Below are positions 1 to 6,720 of a stretch of DNA of 32,523 nt, in pieces. Position 1 is the stretch's first letter, and each line of letters begins with the position of its first letter. The translations under genes and the position numbers were made by a program. The notes under the pieces are model-generated. The model did no database searches and was not told the DNA's origin. It worked only from the letters and a program-made list of their open reading frames with translations. Source of the stretch: Desulfobacterales bacterium (GTDB lineage: Bacteria > Desulfobacterota > Dissulfuribacteria > Dissulfuribacterales > JAMONC01); assembly GCA_027066725.1 (NCBI GenBank), contig JAMONC010000251.1, positions 1 through 32,523 of the forward strand. The letters are read 5' to 3'.

Positions 1-55
1 GGATGACTTTTTCGTTATATGAAAAATTGATATTGTTTAGTTCATATATTTTCAT
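1..55 (-). CDS. ABC transporter ATP-binding protein, 5' end only (cobalamin/iron-siderophore type)
   Basis: Only the first 18 codons lie in the window; the gene runs off the left edge. The reading MKIYELNNINFSYNEKVI is typical of the N-terminal strand of an ABC ATPase, ahead of the Walker A loop. Its ATG (55-53) overlaps the TGA stop of the permease gene (54-52) in an ATGA arrangement, which implies translational coupling. The position directly after a FecCD permease under a cobalamin riboswitch makes it most likely the BtuD-like ATPase of a vitamin B12 importer. The catalytic motifs are outside the window, so the family call rests on context and this short N-terminus. Confidence 0.75.
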   Translation of the reverse strand, partial: MKIYELNNINFSYNEKVI

Positions 56-1086
56 TTTACTAGTTCATTATGTTTAGTTTTTATCTTGAATATGTAGCAG
101 AAAAATGGACCACCAATTAAAGAAGTCAAGACTCCTATAGGTACTTCCCAAGGTAATATTGCTCTTGTAATAGTATCTGCAATTAAGAGTAGGATTGCTC
201 CAAAAAGTGCTGATAAAGGTATAAGTTTTCTATTATCTGCTCCTACTATTAATCTCATTAGATGAGGTACCACCAAACCAACAAAGCCTATAATTCCAGA
301 GATGGCGACACAGGCTGCTGTTACAAGAGAACAGGTTACTAATAAGATCATTCTAAGTTGTTGTGCATTTATTCCTAAGGAGGCGCTGGTTCTTTCTCCA
401 AGACATATTACATTTAAGTCTCTAGAGAAATATAAACAGATTAAAAACCCAATAGTTACAAAGATTAAAACCATAAGGACTTCAAGCCATGTCTCTGAGG
501 AAAAACTACCAAGTAGCCAAAAGATGATAACAGATACCCTTTCATCAGCTATATATTTAAGAAGACTAATACCTGCAGAAAGTATAGAGGATACAATTAT
601 ACCGGCTAAGATTAAGTTATTTGATGATATATAACCAACACTAGATGCCAAAGATAATACTGCTATAATAGTGAAAATTGCACCTAAGAAGGCAAAGGCT
701 GTTACTATGTATATACCAAAGTGACTTGTTATAAACAAAAGAGCAATAGATGCACCAAAGGCTGCTCCAGCAGATATACCTAATGTATAAGGTTCAGCTA
801 ATGGATTTAGTAAAATTCCTTGAAAACTTACTCCAGAAAATGCAAGACCTGCTCCTACTAAACATGCAGCTAAAATCCTTGGTAGTCTTACATTTATAAC
901 AATATCTGAATAAAGGGGTTTAATTCCTTTAATTAAGGATTGATCAAAGGATAGCTTAGCCAATATAATTTTAAAGACTTGCTCCGGAGGTATTTTTACA
1001 TAACCCATAGAGGCAGAAAGTATAATGCTTAATATCAATATGATGATAAAAACTATTAATGTTATTAAAAAGGATTGTTCTTTCAT
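52..1086 (-). CDS. btuC: FecCD/BtuC-family ABC transporter permease, probable cobalamin importer
   Basis: A 344-residue, highly hydrophobic inner-membrane protein of normal length for the FecCD family, with about ten membrane segments. N-terminal helix at residues 6-26. Family-typical stretches include VRLPRILAACLVGAGLAFSG near residue 65 and the C-terminal VVPHLMR...GADNRKLIPLSALFGA region that contacts the ATPase. Members form the channel dimer for cobalamin, heme or Fe-siderophores; sequence alone does not separate these substrates. The assignment to cobalamin comes from the riboswitch immediately upstream (1211-1375). The start follows a weak AAAGATAA ribosome-binding region. The downstream ATPase overlaps by 4 bp. 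No periplasmic binding protein is seen on the promoter side, so it may lie beyond the left edge. Confidence 0.9.
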   Translation of the reverse strand: MKEQSFLITLIVFIIILILSIILSASMGYVKIPPEQVFKIILAKLSFDQSLIKGIKPLYSDIVINVRLPRILAACLVGAGLAFSGVSFQGILLNPLAEPYTLGISAGAAFGASIALLFITSHFGIYIVTAFAFLGAIFTIIAVLSLASSVGYISSNNLILAGIIVSSILSAGISLLKYIADERVSVIIFWLLGSFSSETWLEVLMVLIFVTIGFLICLYFSRDLNVICLGERTSASLGINAQQLRMILLVTCSLVTAACVAISGIIGFVGLVVPHLMRLIVGADNRKLIPLSALFGAILLLIADTITRAILPWEVPIGVLTSLIGGPFFCYIFKIKTKHNELVK

Positions 1087-1108
1087 TTATCTTTTATGCT
1101 CTTAAAAT

Positions 1109-1145
1109 AAAAAACGCCTTTTAAACTCAAACGGTTTAAAAGGCG
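1109..1145 (-). terminator. Intrinsic terminator of the cobalamin riboswitch expression platform
   Basis: On the minus strand there is a perfect 12-bp stem (1134-1145 pairing with 1115-1126) with a 7-nt loop, followed directly by six T residues (1114-1109). It lies between the aptamer and the permease start at 1086. It is therefore best read as the regulated transcription terminator that closes when cobalamin is bound. The alternative antiterminator pairing was not resolved by eye. Confidence 0.85.
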
Positions 1146-1210
1146 ACACCCAGTTTATAGCCTTTACCGTTCACACAAAGCCGAACCCTCGCAGCCTTGT
1201 GTAAATATGT

Positions 1211-1375
1211 ATATGCGGCAGGTCTCCTGGCTTCAGGATCGTCCTACTCGCCACGCCTTCCCATTGTGCTTATTTTACACAACAGTGGCTCATTTGGCTT
1301 TCGTCCCCTGTTACAGTGGCGGGACCGCGCCGGACTTTCACCGGCTTCCCTATTAAGCCTTGCGGCACCGCATAT
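1211..1375 (-). promoter_or_regulatory. Cobalamin (adenosylcobalamin) riboswitch
   Basis: Read on the minus strand. The P1 helix is closed by ATATGCGG (1375-1368) pairing with CCGCATAT (1218-1211). The conserved B12 box AGCCAGGAGACCTGCC occupies 1232-1217. The GCCGGTGAAAGTCCGGC hairpin (1345-1329) and the GGTCCCGCCACTGT core (1326-1313) match the conserved class. Downstream, 1173-1202 contains a stem-loop with ACACAA/TTGTGT arms, in the position of the regulatory L13 hairpin; the terminator at 1109-1145 follows. By known behaviour of the class, bound cobalamin shuts off the downstream uptake genes. This is the strongest functional evidence for B12 as the transporter substrate. Confidence 0.97.
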
Positions 1376-1382
1376 TAAAATC

Positions 1383-1409
1383 ACTATCAGTTTTTATACC
1401 TTCAGTCAA
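1383..1409 (-). promoter_or_regulatory. Candidate sigma-70 promoter for the riboswitch and B12 uptake operon
   Basis: On the minus strand a TTGACT -35 box (1409-1404) and GATAGT -10 box (1388-1383) are separated by 15 bp, shorter than ideal. Transcription would begin just before the riboswitch P1 helix, which is the expected geometry. The match is moderate and the region is A+T-rich, so chance matches are likely. Confidence 0.4.
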
Positions 1410-1543
1410 GAAGAGCTTTTTGTTAAAAAAGTTTTTTATGATCTTTTAAGAAATATTTTATTGCAAAAAATTATTTTTCAGTATAAATTTCTTAGTCTTA
1501 AAAAATAGAAAGAGAAAACCACCAGTTTAGGGAGGTCATAAAG

Positions 1544-1834
1544 ATGAAATGTACTACTAAACGGCCGGGTTTTGAGTGTTCTTTTATGACAAAAAAAGGT
1601 TGTGCTTTTCCCGGTGGTGCATGTTTTGAGATTATTGATAAGTGTGAAGGGTGTGCAAGGGTTATTACTACTGAAGCAGGAAAGTTTTGTTCTGTTTATC
1701 CTCATCCAGAGATGAAATGGAGAAGAGGTGTTTGTAATTTTGCAACCCATGTACAGCCTAAAGTTGTAAAAGATGAATCTGGAAAGAAGATAAATCCATT
1801 AAAGGCAGCAAAAAGAGCAGCAAGAAGAAGATAA
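1544..1834 (+). CDS. PxxKW family cysteine-rich protein, function unknown
   Basis: A 96-residue protein with eight cysteines at residues 3, 12, 20, 27, 34, 37, 49 and 64 and the signature PEMKW at residues 55-59. This matches the small family named for its PxxKW motif, which I know mainly from sulfate-reducing and related deltaproteobacterial lineages. The C34-x2-C37 pair and the spread of cysteines suggest metal or Fe-S binding, but no ligand is established from sequence. The basic tail (residues 85-96) ends in RAARRR. The start is well supported by GGAGG at 1531-1535, 8 nt before the ATG. It is a single-gene unit divergent from the B12 riboswitch and closed by the terminator at 1858-1895. 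No signal peptide is visible, so it is probably cytosolic. Confidence 0.85.
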   Translation: MKCTTKRPGFECSFMTKKGCAFPGGACFEIIDKCEGCARVITTEAGKFCSVYPHPEMKWRRGVCNFATHVQPKVVKDESGKKINPLKAAKRAARRR

Positions 1835-1857
1835 TAATTACTTACAACATTAGAAAA

Positions 1858-1895
1858 AACAAAAAGCACATCTTAAATAAGATGTGCTTTTTGTT
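1858..1895. terminator. Bidirectional intrinsic terminator between convergent genes
   Basis: A 17-bp inverted repeat (1858-1874 with 1879-1895) with a 4-nt loop. The core is AGCACATCTT/AAGATGTGCT, flanked by A runs on the left and T runs on the right, so it can end transcription from both sides. It lies between the PxxKW gene and the aminotransferase gene, which converge. Confidence 0.9.
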
Positions 1896-1901
1896 AGTGT
1901 T

Positions 1902-3110
1902 TTATTTTATTTCTTTTAAGGCTGCTTCTAATCTATCCATTCCTTTTTTAAGGTTTTCCATATCTGTTGCAAAAGAAAATCTTATAAAATGGTCATCTCC
2001 AAATGCAACTCCAGGAACCGCAGCTATTTTTGCATCCTCTAATAAATAATCTGCTAAAGATAGAGATCCTTCAATCTTTTTATCTCCTACAGATTTACCA
2101 TAAAATTTTGAGAAATCAGGAAATACATAAAATGCACCTTCTGGTATGGTTGTCGAGACATTTTCCATATTGTTCAAACGATTTACAATATAATCTCTTC
2201 TTTCCTTAAATGCCTTTGCCATTTCTTTTACGCAGTCTTGAGGTCCTGTAAAGGCAGAAAGAGCTGCTTTTTGTGCAATAGAGTTGGGATTAGATGTACT
2301 TTGTGACTGGATTTTAGTTGCAGCTTTTATTATTGGTTGAGGTCCTGCTAAGTAACCTATACGCCATCCTGTCATAGCATAAGTTTTTGAAACTCCATTT
2401 GCTATAATTACATGATCTTTTGATTCTTTAACTAAAGAGACACAGTTATAAGGGCTCTTGCCATCAAATCTAATCTGATCATATATATCATCAGTTATTA
2501 TAAGGAAGTTTTTCTCTATAGAAAGTTTTGCAATTTCAGTAAGAAGCTCTTCACTATATATTGCTCCTGTAGGATTTGATGGACTATTTAAGATTATAGC
2601 CTTTGTCTTTTGAGTAATAAGTTTTTTTAATGAATCTATATCTATACTAAAATTATCCTCAGGGTATGTCTGCAAATAAACAGGTCTTCCTCCTGCAAGT
2701 TCTACCATTGGAGGATAAGAGACCCAATAAGGTACAGGTATAATAACTTCATCTCCAGGATTAACTATAGCTTGTATTACATTAAATAGACCTTGTTTTC
2801 CTCCTGTTGATACTACAATCTCTTCTACACTATATTCTATATCATAATCTGTTTTTAGCTTGTTACAGATAGCCTCTCTTAATTCTACTATACCTGCAAC
2901 AGGTGTATATTTTGTAAAACCTTGGTTTATAGCCTCAATAGCAGCCTCTTTTATGTGTTTAGGGGTATCAAAATCTGGTTCTCCTGCAGATAAGTTTACT
3001 ATGTCTATACCTTGAGCTTTTAACATCTTGGCTTTAGCATCTATTGCCAATGTAGGAGATGGCTTTAGTTTTAATACTCGATCAGAAAGCAAGGACTCTA
3101 TAGATGACAT
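1902..3110 (-). CDS. aspC: Pyridoxal-phosphate aspartate aminotransferase, class I
   Basis: 402 residues, full length for a fold-type I aspartate aminotransferase of the Igamma subgroup. It transfers the amino group between aspartate and 2-oxoglutarate in the cytosol. Visible motifs: the N-terminal SAGEPDFDTP (41-50), the NPTG substrate-binding turn (179-182), the TDDIY cofactor strand (206-210), and the cofactor lysine K242 in SKTYAMTGWR (241-250). A strong AGGAGG lies just upstream of the ATG. It is the last gene of argC-truA-aspC, 18 bp after truA. Relatives that use prephenate or other amino acids cannot be excluded by motif alone. Confidence 0.92.
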   Translation of the reverse strand: MSSIESLLSDRVLKLKPSPTLAIDAKAKMLKAQGIDIVNLSAGEPDFDTPKHIKEAAIEAINQGFTKYTPVAGIVELREAICNKLKTDYDIEYSVEEIVVSTGGKQGLFNVIQAIVNPGDEVIIPVPYWVSYPPMVELAGGRPVYLQTYPEDNFSIDIDSLKKLITQKTKAIILNSPSNPTGAIYSEELLTEIAKLSIEKNFLIITDDIYDQIRFDGKSPYNCVSLVKESKDHVIIANGVSKTYAMTGWRIGYLAGPQPIIKAATKIQSQSTSNPNSIAQKAALSAFTGPQDCVKEMAKAFKERRDYIVNRLNNMENVSTTIPEGAFYVFPDFSKFYGKSVGDKKIEGSLSLADYLLEDAKIAAVPGVAFGDDHFIRFSFATDMENLKKGMDRLEAALKEIK

Positions 3111-3128
3111 TATTCTCCTCCTGATAAG

Positions 3129-3899
3129 CTATTTATAAAAGACTTCTTTTAAATATAATCCCCAACTTGGGGCTGTTTTTGCTGCCTGTTTTCTATCTTT
3201 TAATAAAAGAAGTTCTTTTATCCAATGAGGTTCCTTTTTCTCTAAACCAACTTCTATTAAACTTCCTACAATATTTCGAACCATATACCTTAAGAATCCA
3301 TTTGCTACAATATAAAATACAATAACTTTGGAGCCTTGTGGTAAAAAAGTTTCTTGATCTAGTTCTTTAAAACCACAAGATATTATTTTTCTAACATTAG
3401 ATTTAACCTCGCTTCCTGATGCCTTAAAGCTTGAAAAGTCATGTTCACCAATTAGATACTGGGCAGCTTCATTCATTTTTTGAATATTAAGTCCCTTAGA
3501 ATTTATATGCCAAGCCCTTTTTGCAAATAAAGGAGATCTAACTTCAGAGATTAGTATTTTATATATGTATTTCTTGGCTATAGCACTATACTGGGCATGA
3601 AAACCATGTTCTACTTCTTTTGCTTCTTTTATTGCAATTGATTCTGGTAAGATAGAATTTAAGCCTTTTAAGAATCCTTCGCAGGGGATGGTGGTTTTAG
3701 TATAAAAATTGGCTACCTGCCCTAATGCATGGACTCCAGCATCGGTCCTGCCAGAGCCAATTACATGGATTTTTTCTCCAGTTAATTTTGATAAAGCTTG
3801 TTCTAATACTTCTTGGATAGTTGGGGAAAGTTTTTGTCTTTGCCAGCCATGAAAGAAGGTCCCATCATATTCAAGAATAAGTTTTATATTTCTCTTCAT
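3129..3899 (-). CDS. truA: tRNA pseudouridine(38-40) synthase TruA
   Basis: 256 residues, a normal length for TruA. It converts uridines 38, 39 and 40 of the tRNA anticodon arm to pseudouridine. The N-terminus carries the family signature LEYDGTFFHGWQRQ. The catalytic aspartate is D53 in GSGRTDAGVHALGQVANF (48-65). The C-terminal half holds RYMVRNIVGSL, also conserved. It lies 14 bp after argC and 18 bp before aspC, so co-transcription is likely. No defect is seen. Confidence 0.95.
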   Translation of the reverse strand: MKRNIKLILEYDGTFFHGWQRQKLSPTIQEVLEQALSKLTGEKIHVIGSGRTDAGVHALGQVANFYTKTTIPCEGFLKGLNSILPESIAIKEAKEVEHGFHAQYSAIAKKYIYKILISEVRSPLFAKRAWHINSKGLNIQKMNEAAQYLIGEHDFSSFKASGSEVKSNVRKIISCGFKELDQETFLPQGSKVIVFYIVANGFLRYMVRNIVGSLIEVGLEKKEPHWIKELLLLKDRKQAAKTAPSWGLYLKEVFYK

Positions 3900-3913
3900 T
3901 CACAATGAATCTT

Positions 3914-4960
3914 CTACGGATAAAGAGGTACTACATCTAATCCTAAGTATTCATCAAAACCAAACATAATATTTAAATTCTGAATAGCTTGTCCTGACGC
4001 CCCTTTTACTAAATTATCTATAGCAGAAACTATAATTATAGTATTTGTCCTTTTATCAACTTTTACTCCTATTACACACAAATTACTTCCTTTTACCATA
4101 TTTATAGAAGGTAGAAGACCTTCTTCTAAGACTTTTACAAACCGCTCTTTACAATAAAAGTCATCTAAAATCTTTAAGACGTCTTTTGTAGAGATTTTTT
4201 CTATAGGTTTTACATATATTGTTGTAAGAATTCCCCTTGTCATAGGAACTAAATGAGGGGTGAAACAAACCTTTATTTCTTGTGAAGCTGCAATAGATAG
4301 TTCTTGTTCAATTTCAGGTGTATGTCTATGCTCTCCAACCTTATATGCCTTAAAAGACTCATTTACTTCACAAAAAGATGTGGCAAGTAGAGCCTTTCTT
4401 CCTGCTCCACTTACTCCTGATTTTGAATCAATCAATATTGTTGAATTAATATCAATTATTCCAGAAGATATAAGAGGAATTAATGGTAAAAGGGCACTTG
4501 TAGGATAACAGCCAGGATTTGCTACAAGCCTTGATGAAGCAATCTTTTCTCTATTTATTTCACAAAGTCCGTATACTGCTTCATCTAAATATTCAGGACA
4601 TAAGTGAGGTTCATACCACTCATTATATACATCTACATTTTTTAATCTAAAATCTGCAGATAGATCTATTACTTTTGCTCCCGCTTCCAGTAGTTCTGGC
4701 ACCACCTTCATTGCAGCCGCGTGTGGAACAGCAGTAAAGAAGGCCCCGGCAAGATTAGATAGTTTTTTTATATCTGGAGCAGAAAAACATAAATTAGAAT
4801 AAGCGTGAGTTTGAAGACTAGGAAAGACCTCTGTTACAGATTTTCCTTCATATTGACGAGATGTAACAGCAACAACTTCTACCCCTGGATGGAGGGCCAA
4901 TAATCTCAATAATTCAACTCCAGTAAAGCCAGAGGCACCAATGATTGCTACACGTAACAT
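3914..4960 (-). CDS. argC: N-acetyl-gamma-glutamyl-phosphate reductase
   Basis: 348 residues, full length. It carries out the third step of arginine synthesis, the NADPH-dependent reduction of N-acetylglutamyl-5-phosphate to the semialdehyde. The N-terminal NADP-binding motif is IIGASGFTGVELLRLL (6-21). The catalytic cysteine is C151 in ANPGCYPTSALLPL (147-160). The conserved GEHRHTPE region follows in the C-terminal domain. It is the first gene of the argC-truA-aspC unit. The upstream 111 bp contains the rpsI terminator (5005-5037), so a promoter of its own is expected in 4961-5004, but I could not define one. No other arg gene is in the window. Confidence 0.95.
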   Translation of the reverse strand: MLRVAIIGASGFTGVELLRLLALHPGVEVVAVTSRQYEGKSVTEVFPSLQTHAYSNLCFSAPDIKKLSNLAGAFFTAVPHAAAMKVVPELLEAGAKVIDLSADFRLKNVDVYNEWYEPHLCPEYLDEAVYGLCEINREKIASSRLVANPGCYPTSALLPLIPLISSGIIDINSTILIDSKSGVSGAGRKALLATSFCEVNESFKAYKVGEHRHTPEIEQELSIAASQEIKVCFTPHLVPMTRGILTTIYVKPIEKISTKDVLKILDDFYCKERFVKVLEEGLLPSINMVKGSNLCVIGVKVDKRTNTIIIVSAIDNLVKGASGQAIQNLNIMFGFDEYLGLDVVPLYP

Positions 4961-5004
4961 TTTATAAAAATCCCTTTAAATAGACTCTAAAGTAAAAAAA
5001 TATC

Positions 5005-5037
5005 AAAAAAGAGGGAAGGTATATTCCTTCCCTCTTT
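5005..5037 (-). terminator. Intrinsic terminator of the rplM-rpsI operon
   Basis: On the minus strand a 12-bp stem, AAAGAGGGAAGG pairing with CCTTCCCTCTTT (5037-5026 with 5019-5008), has a 6-nt loop and continues into a T-rich tail. It lies 35 bp after the rpsI stop and separates the ribosomal operon from argC. Confidence 0.9.
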
Positions 5038-5071
5038 ATATAATGAAAATGAGATTATATACAACAAGAAA

Positions 5072-5464
5072 TTAACGTTTTGAATACTGATAACGTTTTC
5101 TTGCTCCAGCAAGCCCGTATTTTTTGCGCTCTTTTACCCTTGCATCTCTAGTTATAAGTCCTTCTTTTTTAAGAGCAGGTCTAAACTCTGGATTAACTTC
5201 TAGAAGTGCTTTAGCAATACCATGCCTTATAGCCTCTGCTTGAGCGCTTTTTCCCCCACCTCTAACCGTTGTTTTTACATCAAACTTACCTAAGGTTCCT
5301 GTAACAACAAAAGGCCTTTCAACAATGATCCTTGCTGTATCTACATCAAAATAGTCATCAAAAGCCTTTTTGTTGACAGTAATATTCCCAGAGCCTGGAA
5401 TTATCCACACTCTTGCTATAGCTGTCTTTCTTTTTCCTGTGGCATAATAGCTTATTTCACTCAT
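5072..5464 (-). CDS. rpsI: 30S ribosomal protein S9
   Basis: 130 residues from the chosen ATG, the usual S9 length. Conserved ATGKRKTAIARVW near the N-terminus, VRGGGKSAQAEAIRHGIAKAL in the middle, and the basic tail ending KKYGLAGARKRYQYSKR that reaches the decoding centre. A longer frame could start at a TTG at 5479, but it would begin 3 nt after the rplM stop without a ribosome-binding site. The ATG at 5464 has GGGG (5477-5474) 9 nt upstream, so it is preferred. It is co-transcribed with rplM, the conserved L13-S9 pair in bacteria. Confidence 0.96.
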   Translation of the reverse strand: MSEISYYATGKRKTAIARVWIIPGSGNITVNKKAFDDYFDVDTARIIVERPFVVTGTLGKFDVKTTVRGGGKSAQAEAIRHGIAKALLEVNPEFRPALKKEGLITRDARVKERKKYGLAGARKRYQYSKR

Positions 5465-5482
5465 ATCTTTTGACCCCAATCT

Positions 5483-5917
5483 TTAATATGGCAAGTTTAA
5501 TGGTTCAGGATTTTGTGCCTGATGAGGATGATTTGGTCCTCTATAAATCTTTAACTTTTTAAGTTGCTTACGCCCTAGACGATTCTTAGGTAACATGCGT
5601 TTTACAGCAAGCCTTATCACATCTTCAGGTTTTTTCTCAAGCATTTGTTTTGCAGTGCGTGTTTTTAGACCGCCCATGTAACCACTGTGTCTATAGTATT
5701 TCTTTTGATCTAATTTTCTACCTGTAAGACGAATCTTTTCAGCATTTATAACTATGATAAAGTCTCCGGTATCAAGATGTGGAGTAAATATGGGTTTGTG
5801 TTTTCCTCTTAATCTCATTGCTATTTGAGAAGCAAGACGTCCTAAAATTTTACCACTTGCATCAACAACATACCATTTTCTTTCAATCTCATTTACCTTT
5901 GGTAAAGGTGTTTTCAT
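5483..5917 (-). CDS. rplM: 50S ribosomal protein L13
   Basis: 144 residues, full length. An early 50S assembly protein that binds 23S rRNA. Conserved WYVVDASGKILGRLASQIA (16-34), the HLDTGDFIIVINAEKIRLTG strand, YYRHSGYMGGLK, and the C-terminal KLKIYRGPNHPHQAQ. A GGGAG ribosome-binding site precedes the ATG. A promoter (5981-6009) and a short hairpin-bearing leader precede it. It is followed by rpsI with almost no gap. Confidence 0.97.
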   Translation of the reverse strand: MKTPLPKVNEIERKWYVVDASGKILGRLASQIAMRLRGKHKPIFTPHLDTGDFIIVINAEKIRLTGRKLDQKKYYRHSGYMGGLKTRTAKQMLEKKPEDVIRLAVKRMLPKNRLGRKQLKKLKIYRGPNHPHQAQNPEPLNLPY

Positions 5918-5955
5918 GGTTTTACTCCCTAATTAAGACAATAAAAAAGCCCTTT

Positions 5956-5971
5956 CTCTTTATTAAAAGAG
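5956..5971 (-). other. Small hairpin and T-run in the rplM leader
   Basis: On the minus strand CTCTTT-TAAT-AAAGAG is followed after a few bases by GGGC and six T residues (5948-5943). It begins about 3 nt after the expected transcription start of rplM. It could be a leader hairpin used in ribosomal-protein autoregulation, or a weak terminator for the fsa transcript. The stem is only 6 bp. Confidence 0.4.
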
Positions 5972-5980
5972 CAAGCAAGA

Positions 5981-6009
5981 TAGATAAAAGAAAATGTTAT
6001 AAATGTCAA
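5981..6009 (-). promoter_or_regulatory. Sigma-70 promoter for rplM-rpsI
   Basis: On the minus strand there is a perfect -35 TTGACA (6009-6004), a 17-bp spacer and -10 TATCTA (5986-5981). The predicted start is near 5974, giving a leader of about 57 nt before the rplM ATG. The perfect -35 box and ideal spacing make this the best promoter in the window. Confidence 0.65.
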
Positions 6010-6055
6010 GCTTAAAAGTATAATTAAAATTATTTCTTTACATTATGTACATTTA

Positions 6056-6703
6056 TTATCTTTTTGGAAGACTAGCCCAGTCTGCCATAAATTTTTCAAG
6101 TCCTTGATCAGTAAGAGGATGTTTTGCTAATTGCGCTATAACCTTATAAGGAATTGTGGCAATATCTGCTCCAAGTAGTGCAGCTTCTAATACATGAATA
6201 GGATTTCTAATGCTTGCTACAATTATTTTTGTATCAAATGCATAATTTTCAAATATATCCACAATGTCTCTTACTAAATCCATTCCGCGGTGAGATATAT
6301 CATCTAATCTTCCAACAAAAGGACTTACAAAATATGCCCCAGCTTTTGCAGCAAGAAGGGCTTGAAGAGGAGAAAAGATTAAAGTCATATTTACTTTAAT
6401 ACCTTCTTGGGCAAGGATCTTAGTTGCCTTTAGCCCTTCTGTTATCATTGGGATCTTTATCACAACATTTGGAGCAATAGAGGCAAGTTCTCTTGCCTCT
6501 TCGACCATTTTTTGTGTTTGAATACTGACAACTTCTGCACTAACAGGACCATCTACAATTTCACAGATTTCCTTGATCCTTTCTTTAAAATCACATTTTT
6601 CTTTAGCTATAAGACTTGGATTTGTAGTAACACCATCTACAAGTCCCAATTCTGAAGCCATTTTTATTTCATCAAGGTTTGCTGTATCAATAAAAAATTC
6701 CAT
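6056..6703 (-). CDS. fsa: Transaldolase-like fructose-6-phosphate aldolase (TalC/FSA type)
   Basis: 215 residues, the length of the small TalC/FSA subfamily rather than of long transaldolases. The N-terminus MEFFIDTANLDEIK and the VTTNPSLIAKE loop (25-35) are family hallmarks. The Schiff-base lysine is K83 in VVIKIPMITEGLKA. Members carry out transaldolase or fructose-6-phosphate aldolase reactions in the cytosol, and sequence does not settle which. In organisms with an incomplete pentose pathway this enzyme often serves as the transaldolase. It lies 17 bp after hisD and is probably co-transcribed with it; hisD-fsa has no obvious metabolic logic beyond sugar phosphates feeding PRPP. Confidence 0.93.
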   Translation of the reverse strand: MEFFIDTANLDEIKMASELGLVDGVTTNPSLIAKEKCDFKERIKEICEIVDGPVSAEVVSIQTQKMVEEARELASIAPNVVIKIPMITEGLKATKILAQEGIKVNMTLIFSPLQALLAAKAGAYFVSPFVGRLDDISHRGMDLVRDIVDIFENYAFDTKIIVASIRNPIHVLEAALLGADIATIPYKVIAQLAKHPLTDQGLEKFMADWASLPKR

Positions 6704-6720
6704 TTAAACCCCCTTATGAA

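Noticed and set aside
1197..1508. Plus-strand open frame of 103 codons
   Set aside because: It runs antisense through the cobalamin riboswitch, and the structure explains the base conservation. There is no ribosome-binding site, and the peptide is low-complexity at its end.
1478..1750. Minus-strand frame opposite the PxxKW gene
   Set aside because: It is a shadow of the well-supported cysteine-rich gene on the other strand, with no family features.
5465..5479. Longer rpsI start at a TTG codon
   Set aside because: It would start 3 nt after the rplM stop without a ribosome-binding site, and gives an S9 longer than usual. The ATG at 5464 has GGGG at proper spacing.
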